From assembly GCA_021234155.1 (NCBI GenBank), contig JAJEKV010000487.1, positions 110,339 through 174,338 of the forward strand: DNA of 64,000 bases, given 5' to 3'. Origin of the DNA: Isoetes taiwanensis (lineage: Eukaryota > Streptophyta > Lycopodiopsida > Isoetales > Isoetaceae). The translations under genes were made by a program, and so were the position numbers. Shown here piece after piece: positions 1 through 12,220 of this stretch. A model generated the notes under the pieces. It saw nothing but the letters and a program-made list of their open reading frames with translations, was not told where the DNA came from and searched no databases. The first letter of the stretch is position 1, and each line of letters opens with the position of its first letter.

Positions 1-1527
1 ATGCCGATCAAGATTGGTGGGTCCAGATCCAGTAGAAAACTTGATAAGCCTGTTATCACTATCAAGATTCAAGACTAGCATAGGTTGGGGTGCACTGCCA
101 CATGTGTGGGTTTGCCATTGCAGGAATATATGGATATGGGCTCCTCTTTTGCAAGATATAATATGAGCCTTCACAAGATTGCCATTTTCCATGCCTGTGC
201 TCCAGACATGATCACCAGATTTGATGATGGCATGAGGCCTTTGACAGATGGAGGCAACTAAATCTTGCGGTTACATCACAAGATGCTTGGAGGGGTCGAG
301 GAGTAGGATGACATTGTCATTCTTAAGAGTAGTCCATAAGCATCCAGAGTACTTTGGTGATACAGTCAAGCCATGGAGGCCACTCACTATACCAGTACCT
401 ATATGTAAAAGGGATGACTGTAGCATCAAGCCTCATCTTGAGCAGGGGACTTGGTTTCTGCTTAACGCATTCTACACAATGATTGTTTGTTTGGCCAATG
501 CTTAATGCATCTTGCGCAATGATTATTTGTCCGTGCAGAGATTCCACCAATCCATTTTACAAGTTTTATTGTGTTGGTGGCTGCCATCCAATCAAAACTG
601 CAAATTCAACGAATTCATTATTCAGTTTTCAGTTTTCTTAAACATTTAAGACTGCTATGAGAAATTTAAACAATTTTCATAAGTTCAAAATAGATTGATG
701 ACATCAACCATGGTGGTAATTGATTTCAAGATTTTGTTGTGACAAATTTGATTGGATTTTAGCATCGAATTCTGTTTGTTCTTCAATTTTGGTCATCGTA
801 GCCTTCAATGGGCCAATCTTGGAGCCTACGGGGCTGCCACCTGAGCCTTAGTGGTACTAATACCCCCCTCACTTTGCCACCTCATATGTTGAGGTGGCAT
901 TGTCAATTTGACGCAAGACGAATCTTGCCATGTAGGATACCTCGTTGGGCATCTTGCAACGTTGCATGTATAGCCTTGGAGATGCTTACGTGGGTGTTAA
1001 TTTGATTATGCACTTAAGTGGGCAGCCAATGGACACCCTCCCCTACCGCTAAAGTTTTGTAGGATTTTGCGCACTATAAGCGGCGACGATGCCTTGGCCC
1101 TACGACTCTCTTGATAACAGTAATGGCGCCTAAAACGATTAGAAAAGAATACATCCTCAAAAGCAACAACCTAAAGTAATAGTAACCCACAAATAGCTGC
1201 AAGCCCCACAAAAAAAGTGGACTGGGGTTTATCCCATAAGCATCGAATCCCAAAATTTGAGTCAAAAAATCAAAGCACTAGTTGTTTTATACGTGCACGA
1301 CCGCTTTTAGCGAGGAGTTTCTTCCGGGATTGTAGTTAAAACTTCTTACAGGGCTCCTTGATCTTTGAATTTTCCCATTCCATCCACGGTGAAGAAATTA
1401 AAAAACCGCCTTGATTTTTCATGTTGCGGGAAAAGGAAGATTAATTAGAAACTTGCGGCGTTGCAAGGGCTTTAGTAGCAATCTTAAAGGAGGGGTGATC
1501 GGTTGATTGGCTGATCCCCCCACCCCC
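1..1527. other. Unassigned sequence with one exon-like stretch
   Basis: No gene is recognised here. The best coding hint is positions 124-261 on the plus strand: it follows an acceptor-like ATTGCAG and stays open for 45 codons to a TAA, with a plausible mix of residues, but it matches no family I know. Around 800-1010 and 1030-1500 there are only short ORFs and TE-like non-coding text. A C-rich run lies near 1518-1535. Confidence 0.3.
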
Positions 1528-1553
1528 TCCCCCACTTTTCCGCATTTTTTCGC

Positions 1554-1640
1554 TATGCCACGTGTCCCGCCTGCGTCGGCTTAATTGCATCTCAACCATT
1601 AGATCTACTAATTTTTTGAATCCACGGCTAGGAAAAATAA
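1554..1640 (+). promoter_or_regulatory. CCACGTGTC-type cis module, copy A
   Basis: The stretch holds CCACGTGTC (an ACGT-core G-box-like element), then ACCATTAGATC, then GAATCCACGGCTAGGAAAAA. The same ordered set of motifs recurs at 5691-5775 and inside the LTR at 20989-21083. Its position upstream of exon-like sequence fits a promoter, but no transcript start is visible. Confidence 0.35.
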
Positions 1641-2630
1641 TAAGGTGCTAAGCTTTCTCGCTATGGCGTTGCCCTCCCGGCGTCTCGGCCAGATGGGCCC
1701 GACATCGCTTCATTTATTCCTTGACATAAGCCCAATACTTAGAAGATTTTCCTCCCCATCGCCTAGTCTCATTTTTTCTTAAATCTCAATTTGTTGAAGC
1801 TATGGTTCCTTTCATTGTTTTTGGCCCTAACTAGTGCCACGAGATCGAGAGAAATCGAGGAAAAAATTGCAAGAGCTGGATTCGAAAGTGCCTTGTGCGT
1901 GAACCGCTAACCAAAATAGTATTTTGCTGTTCTTTATTTTACTGGGAACAGTATTGATTTTGGGAGGATGTTGTGCCAGATTTTGCCTGGCTTTGTGCTT
2001 TTATTTTAGTCTTGGCAAAATTCTAGAACGAATTCTAAAATTTGTGCTGAGATACTTATAACCGTTCCTAAAATGTCACCAGATGCCAAAGGCGATGCTA
2101 GCTTGTGAACAAGTAAAATCCGAACAGGTGCCCAATCTTTTTCCGAATTTGAATTGCATATTGTGTTTAGTGTTGGTTGTCCTAATGCTAGATATGGATG
2201 CTTAGAAAATGCTCAAGATCTGTACAACCTATCAATTCATAGGGAAAGAAACACGTTTTATTTTGAAAATGGAAATGAGCAGATATTAGTATCCAGACAA
2301 TTGACGTCCATTCAGTTCAATGAAAAATGGTAGGGTTCATGCTTGTTGTTTTATTGGACATGCGGCAGCATATTAGTGTCATTTGGTCTTTGTCCTTTTT
2401 TTTGCGGGGAAGAATACGGCATGTTCAAATATCTATGGCGGGATGTAAAATAAGTTTTTCAAAAGGGAAAGCTTTTACATTTCTTAGACCTCAATCCCTC
2501 ATTATCATTTTTCATTTTAGTTTCTCCGTTCTTGTCGATAGTAGCTTGGCATATGTTGTTCATGAGCTTCTTCCTACCAATCTCTGTCCAATCTAACTCT
2601 AGCCATTTTTTTTGCACATGACTTAACAAG

Positions 2631-2693
2631 CTTTTATCTTATGAAGGAACTGATTTTACTGAATTGAATGCTGGATTTGCTTATCTTTGTGAT
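2631..2693 (+). other. Possible internal coding exon, gene unknown
   Basis: A T-rich tract and acceptor ACAAG precede a 63-base open stretch of 21 codons (reading LLSYEGTDFTELNAGF and onward), which ends at a good donor, GAT|GTGAGT. Composition and splice signals look like a real exon. No flanking exon could be joined to it and the family is not recognised. The rest of 1641-3537 shows nothing else I can support. Confidence 0.28.
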
Positions 2694-3537
2694 GTGAGTT
2701 ACTAGTTTGTATTTATTTTTTTGTAGACTAATTTCCATTTCAATACCTAGTTGCCTTAATCTACCTTTTGCTAATTTGTCTGTTTGAAGAACAATATCTC
2801 GAATTAAGCTCTTTCTTACACTTAATGCAATTTGGCGGAGATATTCCATATCCCATATTGTTGATGAGAAGAGTTCTCTGCTAGACCATTTCCTTATATG
2901 AGCATGAGCTTTGGAGCTCTTGCAATAACATGAATAAAGTCTTGGTCTCCGGTTTACGTGAATCAAGTGTACGGATCAAGGACTTTTTGCATTTTGTATT
3001 GCATGTTCATATAAACAAACTTTCGATAATTTGGCATATCCATGGCGTTGGTCATTTGCATGCATTCTAGCTAGAGCCAATAATTTTCGTCTCCATTGCT
3101 AATGCCCTTTGTGTCGGCATTTAGTGTACTATTTCTCACACCCCATAGCCCTTTGAAGAACAATAACATGAAAGCTTGTTGTTTATTTCACCAAGTTATG
3201 ATCTTGCTCCGGAAAAATCCTTTCAAATATTTCATTTCGCCCTTCTTTGTAATGCTAATTATTCAAGTGCAAGTACACGAGAACTAACATCAAGGATTCT
3301 TATCTCAAAGCCACTAGGATTGCTACTTTTCTTGATCATTCATCTTTTTTCCCGGCCAGGTCTTACTATATTTTATTTACGTCTAATTAATCAAGGTCTA
3401 AGATCCCAAAGAGGCATGAAAGTGTTTCTTAAACATGCTTATCGTTTGTTTCTACTTATGTGGCCCATTCGTTGACATCATGATGATTGCCCCGTGTCAA
3501 AAAGAACCATTCTTATGGCGGTATATCCAAATCCAAA

Positions 3538-3748
3538 TCGATGATTCTCTTGGGCCGGTACCATTTCCGGTGCTTGGTAACAAGATTGACATCCCCGCAG
3601 CAGCCTTCGGAAGATGAACTCGAGTCATTACCTTGGATTAACCAATTACCACGACAGAAAAGGAAACGCATCCTTGGATGAGACAATACGCCCAATTGAA
3701 ATTTTTATGTGCGATTGTATACGAAAAATGGGTTATGGTGAAAGTTAA
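3538..3748 (+). pseudogene. SAR1-type small GTPase pseudogene fragment
   Basis: Translation gives VPFPVLGNKIDIP, the NKxD guanine-binding segment of SAR1/ARF-family GTPases (SAR1: VPFLILGNKIDIP). It is followed in a second frame by SEDEL (SAR1: ASEDEL), and in a third frame by RPIEIFMC then IRKMGYGE (SAR1: RPLEVFMC, VRKMGYGE). SAR1 drives COPII vesicle assembly at the ER. Only about the C-terminal 70 residues are present. The P-loop and switch regions are missing, at least two frameshifts occur, and a stop comes just before the usual GFKWLSQYI-like end. The absence of introns over this span suggests a processed (retrocopied) fragment, but that is inference. Confidence 0.8.
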
Positions 3749-5690
3749 ATGGCCGTCGCGAAGACATTAAGTAGCTTTGGTGATGATTTACAAATTCATT
3801 CCGAGTAAAAAGGTTGGTAGCCTTTGTTTAATGGTCCTTTGGTCACTTCTCTTTAGATAATGCGTGGTATGCCCATCAATGTGTCGAAACTTGTGATCGA
3901 TTCCACTTGGGGAATAAACTAGGTGGTTCAGAGTGATGCTCAATAAGTTGCACAATAATCACTGCGAGTTTGGCGGATCTGTTTTTTAGTACCTTGAGAA
4001 GGATTCGAGGATTAAGTGAAATGTAATGAAGAGTTCTTTGTATGCGTTGAAGTTTTGTTGCATTTAACATAGTTGAACATTAAAACTTCGATGGAATTGC
4101 TCTATCGGCCCAGAATGTGATAAAGGAACAAGAAATGTGATCGATGTTTGTAAATGGACAAAACCCGAACGCAAGATGCTGCGCCAAGTCTTAATTTTTT
4201 CGTATATTGTATTAGGAGATATTTTGTTGTCACTGATTTTTCAAATAGAAAACAAAGAGGCGTAAAGTTTTGAAACTTTGTGTTGTCCTAGAGGGTTATA
4301 ATGTTATGTTGGTTTTTCATTGTTCTCTTGTTTGGGCGGATGTTGGGTGTTGCCAAGAAGGATGGATGCCGCGAGAATAGATATGACATTAACTCCAATT
4401 TGCATGCACGAAAAACTTTGGGATATGTTGGGGTTATTAACCCAATTTTATAATTATGGAGCATCTAGAGCAAGAGAAAAAAAGTAACTTAAAAAACGGG
4501 GAGAGATTTAGCAAGAGAAACGGATTAAAGCTTCTCAAAGGAATAGAGATCTACAATGAGCTAAAAAAGGGGCGTTTTATCAGTGGTTATGTCAGGGCCA
4601 GAGAAAAATCTCAGCTTTACAACCCTGGCAGAAGATAGTCTTGGTTATTAGTTTCATCTGATTTGATCGAATGGCCGGTGAGATCCTGAATTCAGATATG
4701 TGGTACATTGGTCTTCTCGCTAACAACATCGTAACGATGTAACGATGTTGTTCACATGGAGATCATCTAGCTAAGATAGTAGGTGAAGGGTCTATAATTG
4801 AATTGTTTTTGTAATTCTTCTGCATTGTTTTTTTTGTCCACTCTAGGACAAGCTGAGTTTTCCTCTCTTTCTCCTTTAGGCTTTTTCAGTCCCATAGGTT
4901 TCTTGGTCTATATAAACGGAAAAAATAATTCTAATCCATGTGGCAATGCCATGTGTTTTGTGTTTTAAAGTGGGATTTTGTTCCTTGTTTATGCCCTCGT
5001 GTCATTATAATAAACAAACTCTCTAAAGTCACAAGCATGTGGAGATCATCTAAGAAAAATTATTGCACATTTTAAAATGTTAAACTACAAATTGCACAAG
5101 GTCATTATGATTATTGAGTTACTAAGCTCTTCTGTACAATGTACATATGCCATTGTATAAGTTCTTCAACATCTTATACCTTGTTAGGGAACATACATCA
5201 TAAAAACAAATTAATGTCTTAACATTGCAGATTTACATAATTGTAGAGCCTTGTATGGAAGTCCTCTTTTGAACTTGCACTTGGTCCTTTGAATACAAGA
5301 CTGGATTGTGTCCAAATTTGATAGTTCAATTGAAGCCTAATCCAATTATAATACAAAGCATACTAGACCTTGTATAATCTACTAAGTTATTGTTGCTAGA
5401 TGGCATAAAGGGACCACTTCCCGTACGAGGGGGAACCGTACATTTGTAAAACGCCGCCGCGATGCGGATTCTTCCTATCAGAGACCCAATAAGGGAAGCA
5501 CAATGTAAGATTCAGATATTAATACATATTCTCTTAGCATGCCGCTGAAATTCAAATTACTACAATTAAAATTACCAACACAAATCCATCTGCCTAGCCT
5601 TCTTCCCAACCCTGCAGTTCTGCTAGTTCTTTTTTCTTCTTTTTAGCAGGGTTGCCTACCCGAGCTGCCCACTTTTCTGCGATTCTAGCT
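3749..5690. other. Intergenic, no supported gene
   Basis: Only short ORFs are seen, the longest a purine-rich 60-codon frame at 4456-4638 (plus strand) with no recognised similarity. A small perfect inverted repeat lies at 4722-4752. A stretch starting CATGGAGATCATCTA near 4755 recurs with changes near 5036. Confidence 0.35.
4722..4752. repeat. Inverted repeat, 11 bp arms
   Basis: AACAACATCGT (4722-4732) and its exact reverse complement ACGATGTTGTT (4742-4752) flank a 9-base spacer. It could fold as a small hairpin; no function can be inferred. Confidence 0.6.
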
Positions 5691-5775
5691 ATGCCACGTG
5701 TCGTGCCACGTCACCTAAAATCATCTTGAGCCGTCAGATTCTCTAATTTCGAATCCTACGGCCAGGGAAATTAGA
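5691..5775 (+). promoter_or_regulatory. CCACGTGTC-type cis module, copy B (upstream of the KxDL gene)
   Basis: The order is ATGCCACGTGTC, then GCCGTCAGATT, then GAATCCTACGGCCAGGGAAA, parallel to copies A (1554) and C (20989). GCCGT and ACGGC form a small inverted pair. It lies about 1.9 kb upstream of the KxDL-protein start codon, which itself directly follows an acceptor-like TTCATAG, so an upstream non-coding exon driven from here is plausible. A donor-like CTG|GTAAGT at about 5931 would fit that exon. Confidence 0.4.
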
Positions 5776-7657
5776 AAACCCAAGAAATTCTCTGTTGTGC
5801 CTCTGGCAAAGAACAGGCCCAACTCGGCTATGGCAGATCCGGTTCTGCATTAGGTCTTATTAGAGGCTTGAATGGCTGCATGATGAAGCAATCTACATAT
5901 CGTGTGGTAACCTCCATTGCACAGACTGGTAAGTCGGCGTTGCACAAGTCGCTCTGATATCATAAATTTTGTCGTTGTTCTTTATCAGGATTTAGATTGT
6001 GTTAGAACTATTCAGGACGGAAAAAAACGGCGTCTAGGGCAATGTTTTCGAGCGGAGTGGTGATGGATATCAGGTTTTTCATCTTCATTCCGTCATTTTT
6101 ACACTGGTTGCAGTCATGTGTGGAGCGATCTTGACTTCTGAGGCGGTTTATCCTCCTGTACCATGCAAAGCAATCAGTAGAAGGTGGATTCCCTCCTATA
6201 GAAGGAGCATTTGAAGTCTGAAAGGTGGACATGGAGCTCAGTCAGCTAAATTCCTCTTGCATTTTCCATGAATAATACAAACAAACACTGAGCTCTAGGT
6301 TCTGATTTCAAGGAAGACACCAGAACCTTGGCAAATTTATGCAGTCATAGAACCTGCTCCTTCATAGTTTATGCATTTTTCCGACATCTTTTTCGTCATC
6401 ATCTAGATCAAGCGTGATTTGGCCATTTCCCTACAAACCCAAACATGTTTTCGAGGGTTTAAAATGCTTATAAGACCGATCCATGTGTATTCAAGTTTCA
6501 AAGTGATTACTCTAGGTGCTACTAAAAGTTTGACAATATTACAATATCCTTACATTCTCCACTTCACTTGCAGGAGAAACATGGCTAGTCAGCTTCTCTA
6601 GTTTGTTGTTAAATTGCAAAAAAAAAGTCTTGGCAGGGCATTTCCCATTTTCACTAGTGTTCTATCCTTCTGCTTCAAACAACAACAAATGCTGGCAGTG
6701 TTATTTGCTTGAATCTTCTTGTTTTCAGATTTTATGTTCCATGTTGTTGTTAAGACAACAAGAAAACCATTCGGACATTGACACTCGTTTTCTTTGCTGG
6801 AAGTAGGACGAATTTTTGCAGGACAAAGCAAACTTGAATGGTACTTGGCTTTCAAATTCAACCACTTGAAGCAAGATATGAAAATATGATTTGCAAATGA
6901 GGTAAGGCAAGGCATTATGCACTTATCGATGGAGTTGTTTCTTACTGTAAAGCTCTCTATCATCTGCCTTGTTTAACAACAAGCGGAAATGGAAAATAAT
7001 AAAATATATAACATCTGCCCATTTTGTTCAAGGAAGTTCAGAGTTTTGGTGTAAGATTTTTGTTGAGTTTGCTTAACCTCTTGTAGGTTTTATCATGTAG
7101 TTTTTGCAGGTTTATCGGTAGTATCTCAATATTTGTTCAGTGTTTACCTTACAAAAGGTCTTTCTTTCTAGATGGGTTGCTTGTCTAAGTGAAAATGGCA
7201 AGGATGGTCTTGCTTTGAGTTTTTTCTTGTATGTGATTTCTTTCTAAGTGCCGATCCATTTTTTGAAACTTTATGTGCTATTGCAGCCTAGTTTTGTATT
7301 GTAGATGTCGAAAGAATGAAGCTTCGTTTCGGTAATCTTTTAATGCGTTGCATGAAGCTGGATTTTGGTAATCTTAGATGAGATTTATTTTTTCAGTAAA
7401 CTGTATTGTGGCATTATTTTATGCATTTTCAGAAGAAGCTGTCAGACTATGATATGTGCCACAACTGATATGTGCCAATCTTTTGCAGTGAAAGTTTAAA
7501 GGCAAGATCAAGATAAAAAGAAAGAGTGTGTTGATTCTCTTCATGTTTGGTGAAACTTCATGTGGAATGCTTTATTTTGAAGTTATGGGAAGAAGTGTCA
7601 TTGTCACACGTTAGATTTTTTGTGTATGATGATCACTTTTTTATCTTATCTTCATAG
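5776..7657 (+). other. Probable 5' UTR and leader introns of the KxDL gene
   Basis: There is no recognisable coding sequence. The stretch is AT-rich and intron-like, with a donor-like GTAAGT near 5931 and an acceptor TTCATAG ending at 7657, immediately before the ATG of the KxDL gene. The leader structure itself is inferred. Minus-strand open frames here (for example 6598-6963) have no recognised similarity. Confidence 0.35.
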
Positions 7658-9857
7658 ATGGCTTTAGATCCGAAAGCTAAGCATCAAATAGTTGAAGCTG
7701 CAAAAGCATCATCATCTCTTCTTGAAAATATTTTGGAAAAAAAAGATGTGGAAGACCTTAAGCAACTTCAGCTTCTCATGTAGGCATGATACTAATTCTT
7801 CAAAGGATTAACTAGCAGCTTTCGTGATTGATCTTATTGACATTTGTTATTATAGATTGGGAAGACTACAAGATAGCAATGAGGGTGTAAATATGGTAAT
7901 GCTACCCAAAAAAACGCGAAAGCACTTAGCACTTAAAGCACTTAAAGCACTTATTTTAGCAGACGCCAAAAGTCATGCGTAAATGCTTCCCCTGTACTTT
8001 TTGTTCTCGGCTAAGTTAGATTAATGATTATCACCTCGATACTCTCAATCTTTGCATTTTGATGCCGTGTAATGTCAAAATTTTTTTTTTGAGATACATT
8101 ACATGGCGTTTTGATGTTGGATTGGTTTCAATAGAGTATGGAGAAAGTTAGAGAGAAAATAACAAACAAAGAAGACTGGTTGTCCTGTTCAAAAAGAAGT
8201 AATGGAATTGCAAGGATAAAACTAAGAAGTAATGGAATTGCATGAACAAAGATAAGATTGTTTTTTAATACAGAGACGGAATTGCAAGAATGTATTAAGA
8301 TTGCTTTGATACAAAAGGACTGATTAACAAAGCTTGATCAATAATGTAAATGACGAAATGTGAATGCACATAAGACTACTCACAACAATATAGAACAACA
8401 ATGATCACATAAAAGACAATGTTAACCCACTATTAGTGAAAATTGACCAACTTTGAGAGGTCATTTCTCCCGCATCCAAGCTCAGATTTAATTGATTTAA
8501 ACTGCAAGAGAAAGGCCATAGTGCCTACTTTTAGATGCAGGTAAAATCATCAAAAATTATTCATTAAAACTCAAGATATCAAATTCTGAGTTTTGGTATA
8601 TTTCTGTGACAAAAAATCAGAACCTGTAACAAAAAATCAGAACTTTGAGAGACTGTTTCTCACTCCTCATAGCTCAGATTTGAGTGATTTAAATTGCAAG
8701 AGAAAGTGCTAAGTGTCTAGTTTTAAATGCATGTGAGATCACTCAAAACCGATCAGCACCACTCAAGATATTAAAGTCTGAATTTTGTATATTCTTGTGA
8801 CATCAATTTCTGCACCCACTGTAACAGAAAATCAGCCAAGTTTGAGAGGCTATTTCTCACTCCTCAGAGATCGGATTTATGTGATTTTGATTGCAAAATG
8901 AAATCGCTCCAAATAGATTGGTAGAACTCAAGATATCAATGTCTGAGTGCTCGCCAATTTTCCCATTTGGGGAAAAAAAAATAACGTAGATCTAGGATAC
9001 AACATTAGAGATGCATAATACATTGAAAGAATGGAACAAAAATACTCTTAAGAAAAACAAAGAGTAATCAGATTGTCTCTTCTCACTTGATTTGAATCCT
9101 AAAAAGCTTCTTCCGGTTAAATGGATGCTTTCAAGAGAGCTGCCCACAATTCAATCTCCAATGCAACAGAGATTGAATTATCAATCTAAATCAAATTGCA
9201 ATAAAAGATTGTTAATTCACCTATGATTTCTATGCCGATTTGAACTCTAATTTGTGTTCTTATACTGCATTGAAAAAGAGAAACTCCATCAATCTTGTCC
9301 CGCCAATGGAGTTCCCGCCAATGGAGTTCCCGCCCTTGAAGATCCTCGTCAGCGATCCTTACCATTTCAGAGATCTCCCACCGCGGGATCATCCATCTCA
9401 TCGATCCTTACCTCCACGGAATGATCCATCCTATTTCTGGAGTAACAACCCCCCGAGGTCGTTGAATGAAAAAGCACTCGAGGGTAAAGCACCTAAAGCA
9501 CTTAAAGCACTTGTCCAGATAGTGCTTTTTGGGTAGCATTACCATATTTACACCCTGCAGTGCTTGCACATTTCAATGACTTCTCAGAACGCAGTTTTTT
9601 AGCTGTTTCTAATGACTTTTCCATGAACACTAAGCTATTATGGTCGATGAAAGTGGATTTGGATCACATATTCCAGCGCCTACGGTATGTGTAATGCTTA
9701 ATTTCTAGCCAGCCATCGTAAAGTTCAGATATAACACATGTGTGCATAAAGCAACCTGAAGTGTCAGATTGCGAGTTTATCTCTAGATGCTTTTATGGAC
9801 TTGCCAAGTGGCATATCCGACAACCGCCCCAGTCTTGAAGCTTCTATGATTCCATGA
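7658..9857 (+). CDS. KxDL-domain protein (BORC subunit KXD1-like), split gene
   Basis: KxDL proteins are small coiled-coil subunits of the BORC/BLOC-type complex that acts in lysosome or endosome positioning. Exons I can place: 7658-7779 (starts MALDPKAKHQ), 7856-7884 and 9561-9684, with donors GTAGGC, GTGTAA and GTATGT and acceptors ending TATAG and TGCAG; the frame is kept across these joins. The exon at 9561 encodes LAHFNDFSE and then MKVDLDHIFQRLR, which contains the family's K-x-D-L signature and following helix (human KXD1: MKRDLDSIFRRIR). A terminal exon at about 9787-9857 gives DAFMDLPSG and stops at TGA, like the PEAF/PDAF region of the family. The roughly 12 residues expected between LR and DAF are not found intact: the 9685-9786 interval contains a stop in the best candidate frame. 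The second intron is a transposon. Confidence 0.78.
7882..9556. mobile_element. 1.68 kb TIR element forming an intron of the KxDL gene
   Basis: AGGGTGTAAATATGGTAATG at the left end (continuing CTACCCAAAAA) is matched exactly by its reverse complement at the right end, giving TIRs of about 31 bp. Subterminal AGCACTTAAAGCACTT repeats lie inside both ends (7931-7956 and 9487-9512). There is no transposase-like ORF, so it is non-autonomous. The intron that splices the gene in frame is 7885-9560: its donor G|GTGTAA lies inside the left TIR and its acceptor GCAG lies 4 bases beyond the right TIR. A clean target duplication is not visible; GCAATG and GCAGTG at the two flanks are at best a 6 bp imperfect one. 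The superfamily cannot be assigned. Confidence 0.82.
8450..8960. repeat. Diverged tandem repeat, about 195 bp, three copies
   Basis: TTTGAGAGG, a CTCAGATTT-type block and an ACTCAAGATAT block recur in order at about 8450, 8642 and 8839. They fill the middle of the intronic TIR element and are clearly diverged from each other. Confidence 0.6.
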
Positions 9858-10077
9858 CACATCTTGGCAGAAGCTTTCTGCTTGATGTATGGGGATTGCT
9901 GCCGTGGTTCAAGGTGCCTCAAAGCAAGAATATAGCCTTATGCTTGAGGAGAAGCAATGAATAGTTTGATTCATCTTGTTGTGTCAAAAAACCCCTATAT
10001 CTGGCACATAGTTAGTGAGTGTATATTGGCTTCGTTTTCAGAACCACTAAGGACTTGTCCAACATGGGCGAAGATAT

Positions 10078-10271
10078 GATGCACTCTTTTAACCGAGAAG
10101 GCTATTTCTTTCTTTCTAAAGAGTGTTATGATAAACCCTTGGAATCATCATTGTTTGAATGTAATAGTTAATGAGATGCACTCTTTTAACAGAAAAGGCT
10201 ATTTCTTTCTTTCTAAAGAGTGTTATGACAAACCCTTGGAATCATCATTGTTTGAATGTAATAGTTAATGA
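10078..10271. repeat. 97 bp tandem duplication
   Basis: Two adjacent copies (10078-10174 and 10175-10271) beginning GATGCACTCTTTTAAC differ at only a few positions (for example GATAAACCC versus GACAAACCC). This is a recent local duplication in the likely 3' flank of the KxDL gene. Confidence 0.92.
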
Positions 10272-10911
10272 GACTTGCATAAGCTCTGCAACAATACTTT
10301 GAGGCTTGAATCACGTGTAGAAACGGTAGATTTGGGTTTGGTATCCTCCCATATTATATCCGAACTCAGAAGCATTTTCATATGCTGGTCAATGTTCATG
10401 CATTCTGGTTTTCAAATCAGATGAGCTTTGGTAGTAATGTAACATTGTGAGAGATGAGCCATCTCCGTGGGCTTCCATAGATGAGCCATCTCTGTGGACT
10501 TGTATTTGCTTCTGATACAAATCTGAAGGTATGGAATAGCAGGCTGAATTGATGCATTCACATGTAAAAGTCATACACTTGCAATTCATTGCTACAAGAC
10601 CAGCTCTATGGTCGTTGGGCAGCAAGGACAATACTGCTAAAATGGTATCATAGACCTTGGCTCTTTCAATCTGTTCCTTATGAGAATCTAGAACTCATTA
10701 TGAAAAAGGTTAAGTTGAAAATGATATTGCAGATCAAACATCATCTTGTTGACTCTATACAGGTTCAAGGTGCATTCCACATAAAGTCTGTTTTGGGTGG
10801 TTTAGGCCTAGGTGCATTTTGTGAAGAACCTATATTCACTAATGTAAAGGTTCCGTTGTATACAATGTAAGATCAAAATTGATATAGATGTCTAATTATA
10901 TATACACTCTC

Positions 10912-11482
10912 AAGATCAATTAGACAACCTTATTCGCCTTTTAGGTGACTCCAAGTGAATTCAGGCTACAATGCACACTCTATTTTTATGTTAAAGGTCA
11001 AAAAATTCCTATACCAAACACAATAAGCTACAAGTCCATTACACCTAGCCAACAATACCAATGTATACCCTATACACATGAAGACTAAAAACATTGAACA
11101 ATGTTGACCAACAACAATGCCCTTCTTTCTACCCATCATCTAAATGAACCATATGCACTAGCATTTCCTTGACTTAATAACCATTTTAAACATTGCAATT
11201 TCCAACTATTGAATGTGCCTAGAAAATACTCTACATCAATGTACCATATTTTACCATAATTTTTGCCATGAATGTTAGTTAGCCTTTGATTAAGATTTGC
11301 CTTGTGAACTATTGTTGGTCTTTCGCCTTTTGCTAATCTCATTTTAGAAATATTAAGATCATTGAGACAACCTTATTCGTCTTTTAGGTGATTCCAAATG
11401 AATTCAAACTACAGTGCACACTCTATTCATATGTTAAAGGTCAAAAAATTCCTATACCAAACACAATAAGGTACAAGTCCAT
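10912..11482. repeat. Pair of direct repeats, about 128 bp each
   Basis: 10912-11040 and 11355-11482 share AAGATCA, GACAACCTTATTCG, CTTTTAGGTGA and GGTCAAAAAATTCCTATACC in the same order, at roughly 88-90 percent by eye. The 314 bp between them shows no LTR-element features, so a local or dispersed duplication is more likely than LTRs. Confidence 0.85.
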
Positions 11483-12220
11483 AAGTTCTGCTAGTTTTTG
11501 TTTCTCTCGTTGGGGGTTACTATAGAGCAATCCTTAAAATCCGTTGATGAAGATAAGAAAAACATTCTGCCCTAATATGAATTTGATCTCAGTGTTGAAC
11601 TCTGCATATGTTATAACGCTTTATGACTGATCATTCACATGGATAACTTGATGAAATGTTTATGTTATTTATGGAACATAACTCAAGAGTTTTTATTGAA
11701 CAATAAAGTAGGATAGCTTGTTGAATTTTCTCGTTTGCATCTTCAATGATTGAGTCATATCCCATTTTGTTACCCATCTTGGTAACCATTGATTCATTAT
11801 GTAAAGCAAAGACTTTCGAAAGGCACGGTTGCTTCAAATACATCCAATCTATTGAGCTATGAAAGAATGTGATGACGCTTGTTGTAATTCCTATCTATTC
11901 AATGAACCTTGCTCGGCTAGTTGGGTTTGGTTTTGTAGTCACATAATAAGCCCAAAAATGTGCAAGGGGAATGTAACTTATAATACAATTTATGGTTGAA
12001 GTCTTTGTAAGTAAGATTGAATTGATGCCTTCGATGAAAAGTAATAAGGCATTTGGGTCGAAATGGTAAGATGATATACGGTAGTTATGTATTTAAGGAG
12101 CATATCGTCAAAATGGTAACATGATATATGACACTTATGCATAATACCAATGGCAATGTTTGAAGGGGAGATTTCCGTTCAAATTATATACGCCCAATTT
12201 GGGTTAGGCTCCCAAGAATA

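Larger units (their letters stand above)
9858..12220. other. 3' flank of the KxDL gene and intergenic repeats
   Basis: There is no recognised gene. The first few hundred bases are probably the 3' UTR. A 97 bp tandem duplication (10078-10271) and a pair of direct repeats of about 128 bp (10912-11040 and 11355-11482) are the only structure. An open frame at 10589-10870 (plus) has no recognised similarity. Confidence 0.35.

Noticed and set aside
10912-11482. Direct repeats as a pair of short LTRs
   Set aside because: No TG...CA ends, primer-binding site, polypurine tract or target duplication.
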